Shown: positions 9,201 to 18,044, numbered from the stretch's first letter. The stretch: 46,864 nt of DNA from Bradyrhizobium sp. ORS 375 (GCF_000239775.1 NZ_CAFI01000080.1:1-46864), one strand, 5' to 3'. Notes: generated from the letters alone by a model not told the origin. Translations and numbers: made by a program.

Positions 9201-11646
9201 CGAGGCCTATGCGCGGATCGTTCCGCCGCGGGAGGTGCGTGAGGCAGCGAGCGCGCCCCTAGTGAGGGAGGCACGCCTTCCGGGCCTGAAGCGGCGCGAG
9301 GCGCGGCCGCGGGTCGCTTATTTCTGCTGGCATTTCCCGGTGCCGTCGGAAACCTTCGTGCTCAACGAGCTGGAGTCGCTCGTCGCCCAGGGTGCCGATG
9401 TCATCGTGTTCTGCCGGCAGACGCCGTGGAAGGATTTCAAGCCATCCTTCCCGATCACGTTCGAGCGCGTCGATTCGCCCCAGAAGCTCGCGCAGCGGCT
9501 GACGGAAACGGGACGAACCATCGTCCACGCGCATTTCGTCTATCCGGTCGTCACCGACATGGTGTGGCCGGCCTGCGAGCAGGCCAAGATTCCGTTCACC
9601 TTCATCGCGCACGCCCAGGACATCTTCCGTTACGACAACGATCAGAAGAACCGGCTGGCCGAGATCGGCAAGTCGCCCTGGTGCCGCGCGCTGTTTACGC
9701 TCTCGAAATTCCACCTCGACTTCGTGGTCGAGCGCGGCTTCCCGCGCGAGAAGGTGATCATCAACCCGAACGCTGTCGACACCAGCCGCTTCTCGGCGGC
9801 CTATGACGAGGACAAGCAGAGCAGGTCGGCCCGCAAGATCATCTCCATCCACCGCTTCGTGAAGAAGAAGGGTCTCGACCTTCTGATCCGCGCGGCTCCG
9901 ATGATCGAGGATCTCGGCGTTCGCATCGAGATCTATGGTTACGGCGATCTCGAGCAGGAGTACCGCAATCTGATCGCCGAGGTCGGTGCGCGCAATGTCG
10001 AGATCATGGGTCAGCTGAGCCAGGACGAGATCGTCGGCAAGATGAAGACCGCCGATCTGTTCGCGGCGCCGTCCGTGCGCATCGAGAATGGCGACATGGA
10101 TGGCATCCCGACCTCGGTCGTCGAAAGCATGGCGGCCGGCGTGCCGGTGCTCACGACCAACGTCGCGGGGATTCCCGATCTCGTGATCGACGGCATCACC
10201 GGCATCATGGTCGAGCCGACGCCTGAAAGCGTGGCGGCAGGCATCCGCCGCTATTACGAGATGCCGTCGCTGAAGGTGCGTGCCATCATCCGCGCGGCCG
10301 CCCAGCGCGCGCGCGAGCGGCATGACGTGGTCAGGCTGACGCGGGTCCTCACGCGGGTCTGGCGCAACGAGACGATCGACATCATCATCGTGTCCTGGAA
10401 CAACCTGGCCGAGCTGAAGATGGTCGTGCAGCGCATCCTGGAGAATACGTCGCTGCCCTATCATCTGATCATCTGCGACAACCAGAGCCGCCGCGAGCCG
10501 GTCGCCGAATATTTGGATGCGCTGTGGCAGGCCGAGGAGCGCGTGACGGTCATCCACAACAACGTCAATGCGATGGTCGGCCCTGGCACCAACGCCGCGC
10601 TGGCCCAGGGGACCAGCGATTACGCGATCTACATCTGCGGCAAGGAAGGCGTCAGCTTCGCGCGCGGCTGGGAAATCACCGTCGTGCATGCCCTGGAGGA
10701 GCAACCGGAGGCCGGCCTCGTCGGCACCATCGGCTACTCACCCACCTATCTGCACGGCGCGCAGCTTCCGACCGGCATCGAGCTGTTCCCGAAGTTCCGC
10801 AACAAGGAGTTCGCGAAGGAGAATCCCACCCGCCTCTTCGGCCATGTTCAGGGAGGACTGTTCGGCATGCGCCGGAAGATGGTCGACCAGATCGGCGGCT
10901 TTAGCGACGACGTTCCGCACAACTACACCGACGTCGAATACAGCTATTACGCCGAAAGCCGCGGCTGGAAGCTCGGCACCGTGCCGGGCATGCTGGCGCT
11001 GTTCAACAAGAGCCGGCCGACGCTCTCACAGCGGTTCGACGAGACCGTCATGGTCGCACATCCGGTCCTCCCTGACGAACTTGCCCGCTATGATGCCGTC
11101 GCGAATGGCCGGCTAAAGCACTGCAATCTCTGTGACTGGTATGGTGAGGCGTTCGTCGCCGCGGACTGTTGCCCGTCTTGCGGCTGCACGCCGGAGGACC
11201 GGACGGTCTATCGCTGGCTGAGCGATAGCATCCTTATGTACCGTCGGTTGCCGGCACTGGGAGTTGGGTTGCACGGTGCGATGGAGAAGGAGTGGGGACG
11301 GCAGTTTCAGGGGGCGCGAATGTCGATGAAGGACATGATCGGAGAGCTCAAGTCGAACGGACGTCTGCCAAATCGGGCCATGTCGTTCCATCTCGCTCTG
11401 CTCAGATGCACCCCAGCGCTTGACGACCTCGAATTGGCTGCGCGCGAACTGAAGCGACTAGTCATGCGCGGCGGTACTGCTCTCGTTCAAATTCGCGCGG
11501 ATGGCGCAATAGAGTGGCAGCCTGCCTCAGACCGTTTGAAAAAATTGATGGCGAGCGCAGGCTTCCGTTTACAGTCTGATGAGGTCTACACGAGCAAAGC
11601 CGTCGACTACACATTTGTACCGATGAGCGTCTTTGAAAAGATCTGA
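6214..11646 (+). CDS. Giant multidomain glycosyltransferase (GT4-GT4-GT2 with methyltransferase-like tail)
   Basis: An 1810-residue protein. In order: a charged, helical, probably coiled-coil N-terminus (about 1-280); about seven imperfect repeats of 45-50 residues built on PLF---YY----P-----PL-HYL--G-----PHP (about 292-570), a repeat I know from large bacterial glycosyltransferases; a first GT4 (GT-B) domain (about 640-1000, with ESFGRTVLEAMAARRPVIG); a second GT4 domain (about 1032-1386, with VVESMAAGVPVLTTNVAGIPD); a GT2-like GT-A domain (about 1391-1610, beginning IDIIIVSWNN); a Cys-rich zinc-ribbon-like segment (from about 1636, CNLCDWYG then CCPSCGC); and a methyltransferase-like tail lacking the glycine-rich SAM motif. 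It probably assembles several sugars of a surface glycan. Codon use is less GC-biased at both ends than in the middle. The gene follows the Sel1 gene by 55 bp. Confidence 0.9.
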   Translation: MQQVNKFEAAISKLHIRIAELRPRLRGAAAKLDRNGGHESDILRDVEQAMVDVRRECADVLVSLKSLFELIASNRPKPDPTLLKKLQLLKRDHENLVDELARNMARVGPNSESGRGAATAADAFDKVERSFAGHESIGGSPPSASELQSTLDVILDREASLRAQYDLLVLKLDRMQNEHRDAAAQVEKFKRDLIEKDSERQELLGKHARELEEFRAVYERRLDSATRFIGVLADRARLLESILDARKPVLQYALTEELDLYRQEEVFLNPALLGGSAPSQKHAAKLVRMIEDSGLFDRAYYQSQFEGGVPRGMDLLNHYVTKGWREGKSPQPLFSVPFYLMRNPDLARDGIEPLSHYIEHGSKERRDPHPLFCTDYYAGSVETPPSGTTWLGRFLEIGPSPPSPHPLFDAAAYSRKAGLSDSHTTVALLHYVTSGWRARKFGFLPLFDPDYYEAQLGRPAGMEPYLHYAIFGAAHGISPHPLFSTAHYLESTPALDPLRSDPLLHYLLHGEREDRQPSPFFSPQFYRRKYLGGKASSPAILHYLTAGMAAQNDPHPYFDAAGYAKLAQRAGSPAAAATSVACFVTDGLRHLPSETIVGFFRTEDSAQVPVTASAASVTPPAPSLISKQFPGKVAYRDGAPNVLLIAHIAGDHLFGSERSFLDMVDAIGRIPTNLYVVLPRNVPDYTNAIRPHCHRVYIVDYKWWRKGEAMSARSTEAFEQIIRSDRIDAVHVNTIMLREPLEAARKCGVPGIVHVRELIQHDQALQDLIGEAPDEIIRQTKARADWVIGNSEITGIAFAKEDRTFTIPNTIDVDTMDIANEVSGEIKFGLISSNVPKKGIADVVELARLAAARVKNATFVIIGPENDLVKELKAKQAAGQLPRNIQFPGYATTPRQAVEQVNVVLNFSHFAESFGRTVLEAMAARRPVIGYHWGALPELIDHGKSGYLVDFKQYAEALPHVEKLCRNPQLIRELGERGREIAVTRFALPSYRAKTAEAYARIVPPREVREAASAPLVREARLPGLKRREARPRVAYFCWHFPVPSETFVLNELESLVAQGADVIVFCRQTPWKDFKPSFPITFERVDSPQKLAQRLTETGRTIVHAHFVYPVVTDMVWPACEQAKIPFTFIAHAQDIFRYDNDQKNRLAEIGKSPWCRALFTLSKFHLDFVVERGFPREKVIINPNAVDTSRFSAAYDEDKQSRSARKIISIHRFVKKKGLDLLIRAAPMIEDLGVRIEIYGYGDLEQEYRNLIAEVGARNVEIMGQLSQDEIVGKMKTADLFAAPSVRIENGDMDGIPTSVVESMAAGVPVLTTNVAGIPDLVIDGITGIMVEPTPESVAAGIRRYYEMPSLKVRAIIRAAAQRARERHDVVRLTRVLTRVWRNETIDIIIVSWNNLAELKMVVQRILENTSLPYHLIICDNQSRREPVAEYLDALWQAEERVTVIHNNVNAMVGPGTNAALAQGTSDYAIYICGKEGVSFARGWEITVVHALEEQPEAGLVGTIGYSPTYLHGAQLPTGIELFPKFRNKEFAKENPTRLFGHVQGGLFGMRRKMVDQIGGFSDDVPHNYTDVEYSYYAESRGWKLGTVPGMLALFNKSRPTLSQRFDETVMVAHPVLPDELARYDAVANGRLKHCNLCDWYGEAFVAADCCPSCGCTPEDRTVYRWLSDSILMYRRLPALGVGLHGAMEKEWGRQFQGARMSMKDMIGELKSNGRLPNRAMSFHLALLRCTPALDDLELAARELKRLVMRGGTALVQIRADGAIEWQPASDRLKKLMASAGFRLQSDEVYTSKAVDYTFVPMSVFEKI

Positions 11647-11670
11647 TCGAGAGCGGACCTGCTCGCCATA

Positions 11671-12300
11671 ATGAAAGGGCGTCTCGTGGAAAAGGCTCAA
11701 CAGAGGCGGCAGGGGGAAGTGGATCGGATCCGAGGCGAGCCATTGGATGTTGTGCATACGCAACACTGCCGTGTCGTCCCGACGAGGTTGCACATGTTGG
11801 ACGAGTTACCCAAAGGAGGAGTCGTCGCTGAGATCGGCGTTGCCTCTGGCAGTTTCAGTCGCGAAATCATCGAACGGCTTCAGCCGAGGAAGCTGCACCT
11901 TGTCGATGCTTGGAACGATGATCGGTTTGCGGGTGGACTCTCCGTAGTACAGGAAACGTTCTCAGCCGCGATTGCAACGGGTATGGTGGAGATAAATCGC
12001 AGCACCTCCGTCGAGGCCCTCTCCCGCTTCCCTGACGGATATTTCGATTTTGTCTATATCGACACGACGCACGCTTATGACTTAACTCTACAGGAACTCA
12101 ATCTTTGTCTGCCTAAGATGAAGCCGGCCGGCCTCATCGGAGGTCACGACTTCTGCTCGGGCAACATCGTTGCCCCGCACGTCTATGGAGTTATTCAGGC
12201 GACGAGTAAATTCTGTAGGGAGCGAGATTGGGTGTATAAGTACATCTCGATCGATCCTGATACCTACTTTAGCTTCTGTATTGAGCGGGCGCTACTTTGA
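11671..12300 (+). CDS. Class I SAM-dependent methyltransferase (Methyltransf_24-like)
   Basis: A 209-residue protein with a Rossmann methyltransferase core. Motif I is VVAEIGVASGSFSREI (about 50-65), the acidic strand-2 motif is LHLVDAW, and the strand-4/5 region is YFDFVYIDTTHAYDLTLQEL followed by GGHDFC. The IDTTHAYD and GGHDF pattern is typical of the Methyltransf_24 class found in glycan and antibiotic clusters, where the Asp and His bind metal or position the acceptor. It starts 24 bp after the giant glycosyltransferase on the same strand, so a shared transcript and a role in methylating a sugar of the same glycan are likely inferences. The start is uncertain: ATG 11671 lacks a clear Shine-Dalgarno. 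Base composition is lower in GC than the flanks, which fits transfer. Confidence 0.82.
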   Translation: MKGRLVEKAQQRRQGEVDRIRGEPLDVVHTQHCRVVPTRLHMLDELPKGGVVAEIGVASGSFSREIIERLQPRKLHLVDAWNDDRFAGGLSVVQETFSAAIATGMVEINRSTSVEALSRFPDGYFDFVYIDTTHAYDLTLQELNLCLPKMKPAGLIGGHDFCSGNIVAPHVYGVIQATSKFCRERDWVYKYISIDPDTYFSFCIERALL

Positions 12301-13281
12301 CACGACGCTCGAAAGGGTGGGGCCAAACTTGATGTGATCGAACAATATGGTCTGGGTTGTCGCTTGCCGGCGTCGGTAAACACCCAGATCGATTCCTATT
12401 GCGTCTCTGACAAGCCCTCTCGTGTAGGGCGAATTCTCGTTCGGCTCAAAGCCCCAGAAGCCTCTCCAATCGAAAAGTGTGGAGCCATTCAACCATACGA
12501 CAATTCGTCCTGGTTCTTTACTGCCAACAGGGCGAGGCTCCAGTTCGAGAGCCATGTGATACCAGCGATCACGCGCGATTTGCGTTTTGAAGATAGATCT
12601 TGGGACGCCGAATTGGTCGCGCTCTAAGCTATCGTTGGTCACAACGAAGTTGAATTCTATTGGCGCCGATTTGATCTGGCTCGGGGTTACTCTAATCGCA
12701 AATGGCGGGTGACCGCTGCAACACTGCCATGCCTGCAAGTGGAGTGCCCAACCGTTGGGCGCCTCATAGTTCGGATCCAGTAAGAAGTCGAATGAGATGA
12801 AACGCTTGCTCGCCTCTCCTGCCACCGTCATGTGATTTGGCCCATTGTGCGCCACCGGGCTAACCAGGATCTTGTCCTTGACGTTCTCGTTTATGTGGGC
12901 TGTGATTTCTAGTGCCAGAGAGCGATCATCGCTTCGCTTCGAGCTGGGCGGTACTCGATGGTCTAGCCAGGTTTGGAAATCGGTGCCGATGTCAACCGTG
13001 AAGCGGTATGGATCGACCTGTGGATATCCTCCGTTTCGTTTCTGAAGATAAAAGTATAGCGGCTTCTTCGCAGCCTCCTTCGTGCTGACCTGATCGATCG
13101 AGTATTTTTCGTCGAAATCGAGATCGACTATAGGGTTGGAGTCATTTTCAAACGCCTGAGATGCCGAACTATATAGGCCAAGCGTGAGAATGACGCCGAG
13201 CAAGACGAGCCGGCTGCGATTAAGCCATCCCAACGTCGTCAGCGCGGGTAGAGCATCAGAACGAAAAGATATTTGCGCCAT
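12292..13281 (-). CDS. Secreted polysaccharide-lyase-like protein (heparin-lyase-I/PL14-20-like jelly roll)
   Basis: About 329 residues from the chosen ATG 13281 (an upstream in-frame ATG at 13359 would add 26). A signal peptide is visible: basic LNRSR, a hydrophobic core LVLLGVILTLGL, and a likely cleavage site after SSASQA. The mature protein resembles beta-jelly-roll polysaccharide lyases and concanavalin-like lectins. It has FDFLLDPNYEAPNGWALHLQ, DRWYHMALELEPRP, GRIVVWLNG and YRRRQATTQTILFDHIKFG, which match the closing strands of the heparin-lyase-I family. Catalytic residues cannot be assigned by eye. It is convergent with the methyltransferase gene, overlapping it by 9 bp, and lies in a low-GC stretch. 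It may trim or degrade the glycan made here, a common arrangement in exopolysaccharide loci. Confidence 0.68.
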   Translation of the reverse strand: MAQISFRSDALPALTTLGWLNRSRLVLLGVILTLGLYSSASQAFENDSNPIVDLDFDEKYSIDQVSTKEAAKKPLYFYLQKRNGGYPQVDPYRFTVDIGTDFQTWLDHRVPPSSKRSDDRSLALEITAHINENVKDKILVSPVAHNGPNHMTVAGEASKRFISFDFLLDPNYEAPNGWALHLQAWQCCSGHPPFAIRVTPSQIKSAPIEFNFVVTNDSLERDQFGVPRSIFKTQIARDRWYHMALELEPRPVGSKEPGRIVVWLNGSTLFDWRGFWGFEPNENSPYTRGLVRDAIGIDLGVYRRRQATTQTILFDHIKFGPTLSSVVSK

Positions 13282-13366
13282 ATGGCAGCGGACCCTGCTT
13301 GTCGATTCTTCCACTGTCCCACCGTGCCAGGTCTGGCTGCTCGTGCTGGGACCGATCAATTCACAG

Positions 13367-14158
13367 TCACTCGAAGAGTGCCATAAACTCGGTCGTTCGT
13401 AGCACGTCAGGATTGTAAACGCGCGCCAATCGAGGAGGGGGTATCTGATCAGTTTGGAAGAACTGATCCCTTAATCTCTTCAATCCAGCGGCTCCGGCTC
13501 GACCGATGATATCTTGGGCGGTCAGCCGATTTAGTTCTAGAAATTGGCGCCATTCGCGCGTTTCGGTCGGTTGGAACTCTGCGGACAGAACACCTTCGCG
13601 AAGTTCGTCGAGGGACAAAATCAGATGGTGCCAGGGTGATTTGAAGTACTTGTAGAGATGCGAGCCCTGCGGTGAAAAGTAGAGTGGGTTGACCTGAACA
13701 AAAAGGAGGCCGTTCGGAGCTAGTCGCTTTTTCAAGCTTGAGAATAGGTCGATCATGACGTCTTCTCTGACATGCTCAAACACGGACCAAGCATAGATTA
13801 GGTCGAACGGTTGCTCGCCGGGAGGAACTTCACCGGGATGCGCGGATGTAAACGAAATATTCGGTGGAAGCGATAATCCGGACTGCGCTCGATAAATGTT
13901 GGCAAGCTGTTGCTGGTTGACCGGCTCGATGTCGAAGCCAGTCACCTGCGCCTTCGGATGTCTGAGGGCGAACGAGGCGGCGGCAATGCCTTGACCGCAC
14001 CCGAAATCCAGCACTCTGGCTGTATCGAGATTAATTCGATCTCCAACCCAGCCCCTTATGCGCTTGTACTCGGAGATTGCTCGGCCTTTGAAGCCTGCGT
14101 CGTTTGCTGCTTCAAACATTTTCTCAAGATTCTGAATGTCCACAATTACTGGCCCCAT
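13367..14158 (-). CDS. Class I SAM-dependent methyltransferase (Methyltransf_11/25-like)
   Basis: A 263-residue protein with a canonical SAM-binding motif, RVLDFGCGQGIAAASFA (about 48-64). It also has acidic GFDIEPV after strand 2, LIYAWSVFEHV at strand 4 and APNGLLFVQVNPLYF at strand 5. The C-terminal 90 residues (EFQPTETREWRQFLELNRLTAQDI) form a cap like that of sugar or lipid methyltransferases in O-antigen clusters. The substrate is not evident. It lies upstream of the lyase-like gene on the same strand with about 85 bp between them. The gene belongs to the low-GC block of 11.1-14.2 kb, so it was probably acquired together with its neighbours. Confidence 0.85.
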   Translation of the reverse strand: MGPVIVDIQNLEKMFEAANDAGFKGRAISEYKRIRGWVGDRINLDTARVLDFGCGQGIAAASFALRHPKAQVTGFDIEPVNQQQLANIYRAQSGLSLPPNISFTSAHPGEVPPGEQPFDLIYAWSVFEHVREDVMIDLFSSLKKRLAPNGLLFVQVNPLYFSPQGSHLYKYFKSPWHHLILSLDELREGVLSAEFQPTETREWRQFLELNRLTAQDIIGRAGAAGLKRLRDQFFQTDQIPPPRLARVYNPDVLRTTEFMALFE

Positions 14159-14216
14159 GCATTGAAACCCTAATCTAACATGATTTGACGAGGTTGTCTC
14201 AGCGGCACGCCTGTCG

Positions 14217-14504
14217 TTACAGCACAGACGACTGGATCAGCCGTGCGACGCTACTATACTGAAAACCGAGCATATGCATCTCCTCTGGCCGATAAACATT
14301 GCGCAGATCCACCACGATCGGTGTTTTCATCGTAGGCCTGATCCGCTTGAAGTCCAACGCCCGGAATTCCCGCCGCTCCGTGACGATGACCAGGGCGTTC
14401 GCGCCTTCGGCGCAGCTGTAGGCGTCGGCACAATAGGTGATTTCGGTAAGCGAGGGCGCGGCGGCATGTGTCTTTGCTGTGAAGCGACGCGCGTCATCGG
14501 AGGA
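14217..14504 (-). pseudogene. ugd: Truncated ugd remnant (UDP-glucose 6-dehydrogenase C-terminus)
   Basis: Directly after the rfbB stop codon and in the same frame, 95 codons run without a start to a TAA at 14217-14219. They translate to segments diagnostic of the UDP-binding C-terminal domain of UDP-glucose/GDP-mannose dehydrogenases: ITYCADAYSCAEGANALVIV, EFRALDFKRI, TPIVVDLRNVYRPEEM and LGFQYSSVAR. The NAD-binding Rossmann domain, the catalytic Cys and the central helix are absent, so the fragment cannot be an enzyme. There is no in-frame ATG before the homology begins. I read it as the 3' stump of a ugd gene whose 5' part was replaced when the rfbAB segment arrived (or by a deletion). Homology is clear from about the 18th codon onward. 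Confidence 0.85.
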
Positions 14505-15578
14505 TCAATGCGCTGCCTTGCGGCCGAGCCGCTCGGTCTGATAGCCGCGCTGCAGGATCGCCTGCCACCACGGCTTCTCCTGGACATACCAGCGGACGGT
14601 CTTGGCGATGCCGGTCTCGAAGTTCTCCTCGGCGCGCCAGCCGAGCTCGCGCTCCAGCTTGGAGGCGTCGATCGCGTAGCGGCGGTCGTGGCCGGGGCGG
14701 TCGGTGACGAAGCTGATCAGCTGGCGGCGGCCGCCCTGCGGAGATGGGGCGACCTCGTCGAGCAGGTCGCAGATGGTCTCGACGACGTGCAGGTTGGTGC
14801 GCTCGTTGCGGCCGCCGACATTGTAGGTCTCGCCGACCGCACCGCGCTCCACCACCAGGGTCAGCGCCTTGGCGTGGTCCTCGACGAACAGCCAGTCGCG
14901 GATGTTCTGGCCGTCGCCATAGACCGGCAGCTTCTCGAAGCCGAGGCCCTTGATGATCATGTGCGGGATCAGCTTCTCGGGGAAGTGATACGGCCCGTAA
15001 TTGTTCGAGCAGTTGGTGATCATGGTCGGCAGCTCGTAGGTCTCGCGCCAGGCCCGCACCAGATGGTCGGACGAGGCCTTGCTCGCCGAATAGGGCGAGT
15101 TGGGCGCGTAAGCCGTGGTCTCGGTGAACAGGCCGGTGTCGCCGAGCGTGCCGAACACCTCATCGGTCGAGATGTGCAGGAAGCGGAAGCCCGCGCGCTT
15201 CTCGGGCGACAGCGTGCGGAAGTGGCGCAGCGTCTCCTGCAGTAGCGTGAAGGTGCCGACGATGTTGGTCTGGATGAACTCGCCGGGGCCGTCGATCGAG
15301 CGGTCGACATGGCTCTCGGCGGCGAGGTTCATCACCGCGTCCGGCTGGTACTTGTCGAACAGCTTGCGCAAGGCGCTGGCGTCGCAGATGTCGGCCTGCT
15401 CGAAGGCGTAATGCGGATTGCCGACCGCGCCGGGCAGCGAATCGAGATTGGCGGCGTAGGTCAGCTTGTCGATATTGACCACGCGCGCATGGGTGTCGCG
15501 CAGGAGGTGCCGCACCACGGCCGAGCCGATGAAGCCGGCGCCGCCGGTGACGAAGATGGTCGAGCCCTTGAAACGCAT
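14505..15578 (-). CDS. rfbB: dTDP-glucose 4,6-dehydratase
   Basis: Second enzyme of dTDP-L-rhamnose synthesis: it converts dTDP-glucose to dTDP-4-keto-6-deoxyglucose with bound NAD. The protein has 357 residues, the family's usual length. The nucleotide motif TGGAGFIG is at 11-18. The active-site triad region is HISTDEVFG, with T138, D139 and E140. The SDR pair Y163-x3-K167 lies in [26 protein letters not shown] and DWLFVEDH are typical of RmlB. The start ATG 15578 has AGGAGG five bases upstream. It follows rfbA by 15 bp on the same strand, so the two form an operon. The same frame runs beyond its stop into the ugd remnant. Confidence 0.97.
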   Translation of the reverse strand: MRFKGSTIFVTGGAGFIGSAVVRHLLRDTHARVVNIDKLTYAANLDSLPGAVGNPHYAFEQADICDASALRKLFDKYQPDAVMNLAAESHVDRSIDGPGEFIQTNIVGTFTLLQETLRHFRTLSPEKRAGFRFLHISTDEVFGTLGDTGLFTETTAYAPNSPYSASKASSDHLVRAWRETYELPTMITNCSNNYGPYHFPEKLIPHMIIKGLGFEKLPVYGDGQNIRDWLFVEDHAKALTLVVERGAVGETYNVGGRNERTNLHVVETICDLLDEVAPSPQGGRRQLISFVTDRPGHDRRYAIDASKLERELGWRAEENFETGIAKTVRWYVQEKPWWQAILQRGYQTERLGRKAAH

Positions 15579-15593
15579 CGATGCCTCCTGGCG

Positions 15594-16469
<876 letters not shown>

Positions 16470-16578
16470 GGCGCCTCTCGGTGAGCAATAAATGTTAAGT
16501 TAACAGATGACGTGCGTTGCACAAGTTAGATATAGGGATAGGGTAAATTGGTGTGACCCCTTATTTTCAGCGTTGCCA
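16470..16578. promoter_or_regulatory. Divergent rfbA / rfbC promoter region
   Basis: This 109-bp AT-rich stretch separates the start codons of rfbA (minus) and rfbC (plus) and must hold both promoters. It contains the inverted repeat GTTAAGTTAAC at 16494-16504, close to the rfbA start and a possible operator or -10-like element. No confident sigma-70 -35/-10 pair was assigned. Confidence 0.4.
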
Positions 16579-17133
16579 ATGAACGTCATCAGAACCGACC
16601 TTCCGGAAGTTATCATTCTCGAACCCAAACTGTTCGGTGATCACAGGGGCTTCTTCCTGGAGACGTTCCAGGCTGCCCGATACCGTGAATTGGGTATTGT
16701 CGGGCCGTTCGTGCAGGACAACATGTCCCGCTCGTCCTATGGTGTGCTGCGCGGGCTGCACCTGCAGAACCCGAACACGCAAGGCAAGCTGGTCAGCGCG
16801 ATGCGGGGCCGGGTGCTGGATGTGGCGGTCGATGTCCGGGTCGGCAGCCCGCATTTCGGCAAGCACGTCGCCGTGGAACTGTCCGACGAGAACCGCCGCC
16901 AGCTCTGGGTTCCCCGCGGCTTCGCCCACGGCTTCGTCGTGCTCTCGGAGAGCGCGGACTTCTTCTACAAATGCGATGACTATTACAGCCCCAAGGACGA
17001 GATGTCGGTGCGCTGGAACGATCCGGCGATCGGCATCGACTGGGGCGTCGCCGAGCCGAAACTGTCGCCGAAGGACGCCGAGGCGCCGCTGCTGGCGGAT
17101 GCCAAGAATCTTCCGGTTTACGGGCAGATCTGA
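16579..17133 (+). CDS. rfbC: dTDP-4-dehydrorhamnose 3,5-epimerase
   Basis: Third enzyme of the dTDP-L-rhamnose pathway, a cupin-fold epimerase acting at C3 and C5. From ATG 16579 it has 184 residues, as expected for RmlC; the frame is open upstream to 16507, but that stretch has no family similarity. The active-site His is H61 in VLRGLHLQ and the catalytic Tyr is Y130 in ADFFYKCDDYYSP. FGDHRGFFLETF, WVPRGFAHGF and SVRWNDPAIGIDW are RmlC hallmarks. Its TGA overlaps the ATG of rfbD by one base (TGATG), so translation is coupled. Confidence 0.96.
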   Translation: MNVIRTDLPEVIILEPKLFGDHRGFFLETFQAARYRELGIVGPFVQDNMSRSSYGVLRGLHLQNPNTQGKLVSAMRGRVLDVAVDVRVGSPHFGKHVAVELSDENRRQLWVPRGFAHGFVVLSESADFFYKCDDYYSPKDEMSVRWNDPAIGIDWGVAEPKLSPKDAEAPLLADAKNLPVYGQI

Positions 17134-18038
17134 TGCGCATCCTGATCACCGGAACCAGCGGACAGGTCGGTCGCGCATTGCGCGAGGTGTTGTCGGCCCG
17201 TGGCGCGGATGAGCTGCTCTGCCCGCCGCGCGCGGAGTTCGATCTGGCGCAGCCGGCCAGCCTCGCGAGCGCGCTGGATCGGTTCGCGCCGGATCTCATC
17301 CTCAATCCGGCCGCCTATACCGCCGTCGACCGCGCCGAGGACGAGGTCGAACTCGCGATGACGATCAACGGCCGCGCGCCGGGCGTGATCGCACAATGGG
17401 CGGCGGGGCGGCGCGTGCCGCTGCTGCACGTCTCGACCGATTACGTGTTCGACGGCTCCGGCGAGCGCCCCTGGCGCGAGGACGATCCGGTCGGCCCGCT
17501 GTCGGCCTATGGCCGCAGCAAGCTCGCGGGCGAGGAAGCGGTGCGCAGCGCCGGCGGACCGCATCTGATCGTGCGGACCGCCTGGGTGTTCGCGTCCGAA
17601 GGCGCCAATTTCATGCGCACCATGATCCGCCTGGCGCGTGAGCGCGAGAGCCTGCGGGTCGTTGCGGACCAGAAGGGCACGCCGACCTCGGCGCGCAGCA
17701 TCGCGCAAGCGATCGCGGCGATCCTGGCGCAGGGCACGGCTGACCTGCCGGCCGCGTTCGCCAAGGCCGAAGGTCTCGTGCATCTGACCAATTCCGGCGC
17801 GACCAGCTGGCACGGCTTCGCCAGCGCCATCGTCGACGGCCTGCGCCAGCGCGACATTGCGGTGAAGGCCGCGGCGGTCGAGGCGATCACCACGGCGGAT
17901 TTCCCGACCAAGGCGAAGCGGCCGGCGAATTCGCAGCTTGATCTGTCGCGGTTGTCGACGGCCTACGGCATCGTGCCGCCGACCTGGCAGGAGGCGCTGG
18001 CGCGCGAGCTCGACGAGGTTGCGCCGAGCCTGCGCTGA
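17133..18038 (+). CDS. rfbD: dTDP-4-dehydrorhamnose reductase
   Basis: Last enzyme of the dTDP-L-rhamnose pathway, an NAD(P)H-dependent reductase giving dTDP-L-rhamnose. It has 301 residues. The Rossmann motif is GTSGQVGRAL (7-16). NPAAYTAVDRAE and STDYVFDG (101-108) are the RmlD substrate and active-site strands. The catalytic Y126-x3-K130 pair lies in LSAYGRSKLAGE. GTPTSARSIAQAI and HLTNSGATSWHGFA are typical of the C-terminal half. It is coupled to rfbC by the TGATG overlap. The gene ends six bases before the convergent TPR-glycosyltransferase gene, leaving no room for a separate terminator. Confidence 0.96.
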   Translation: MRILITGTSGQVGRALREVLSARGADELLCPPRAEFDLAQPASLASALDRFAPDLILNPAAYTAVDRAEDEVELAMTINGRAPGVIAQWAAGRRVPLLHVSTDYVFDGSGERPWREDDPVGPLSAYGRSKLAGEEAVRSAGGPHLIVRTAWVFASEGANFMRTMIRLARERESLRVVADQKGTPTSARSIAQAIAAILAQGTADLPAAFAKAEGLVHLTNSGATSWHGFASAIVDGLRQRDIAVKAAAVEAITTADFPTKAKRPANSQLDLSRLSTAYGIVPPTWQEALARELDEVAPSLR

Positions 18039-18044
18039 CGGCGC

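Noticed and set aside
14274-15245. Plus-strand open frame of 323 codons over rfbB
   Set aside because: Antisense to the clear rfbB gene and the ugd remnant; composition is that of a shadow.
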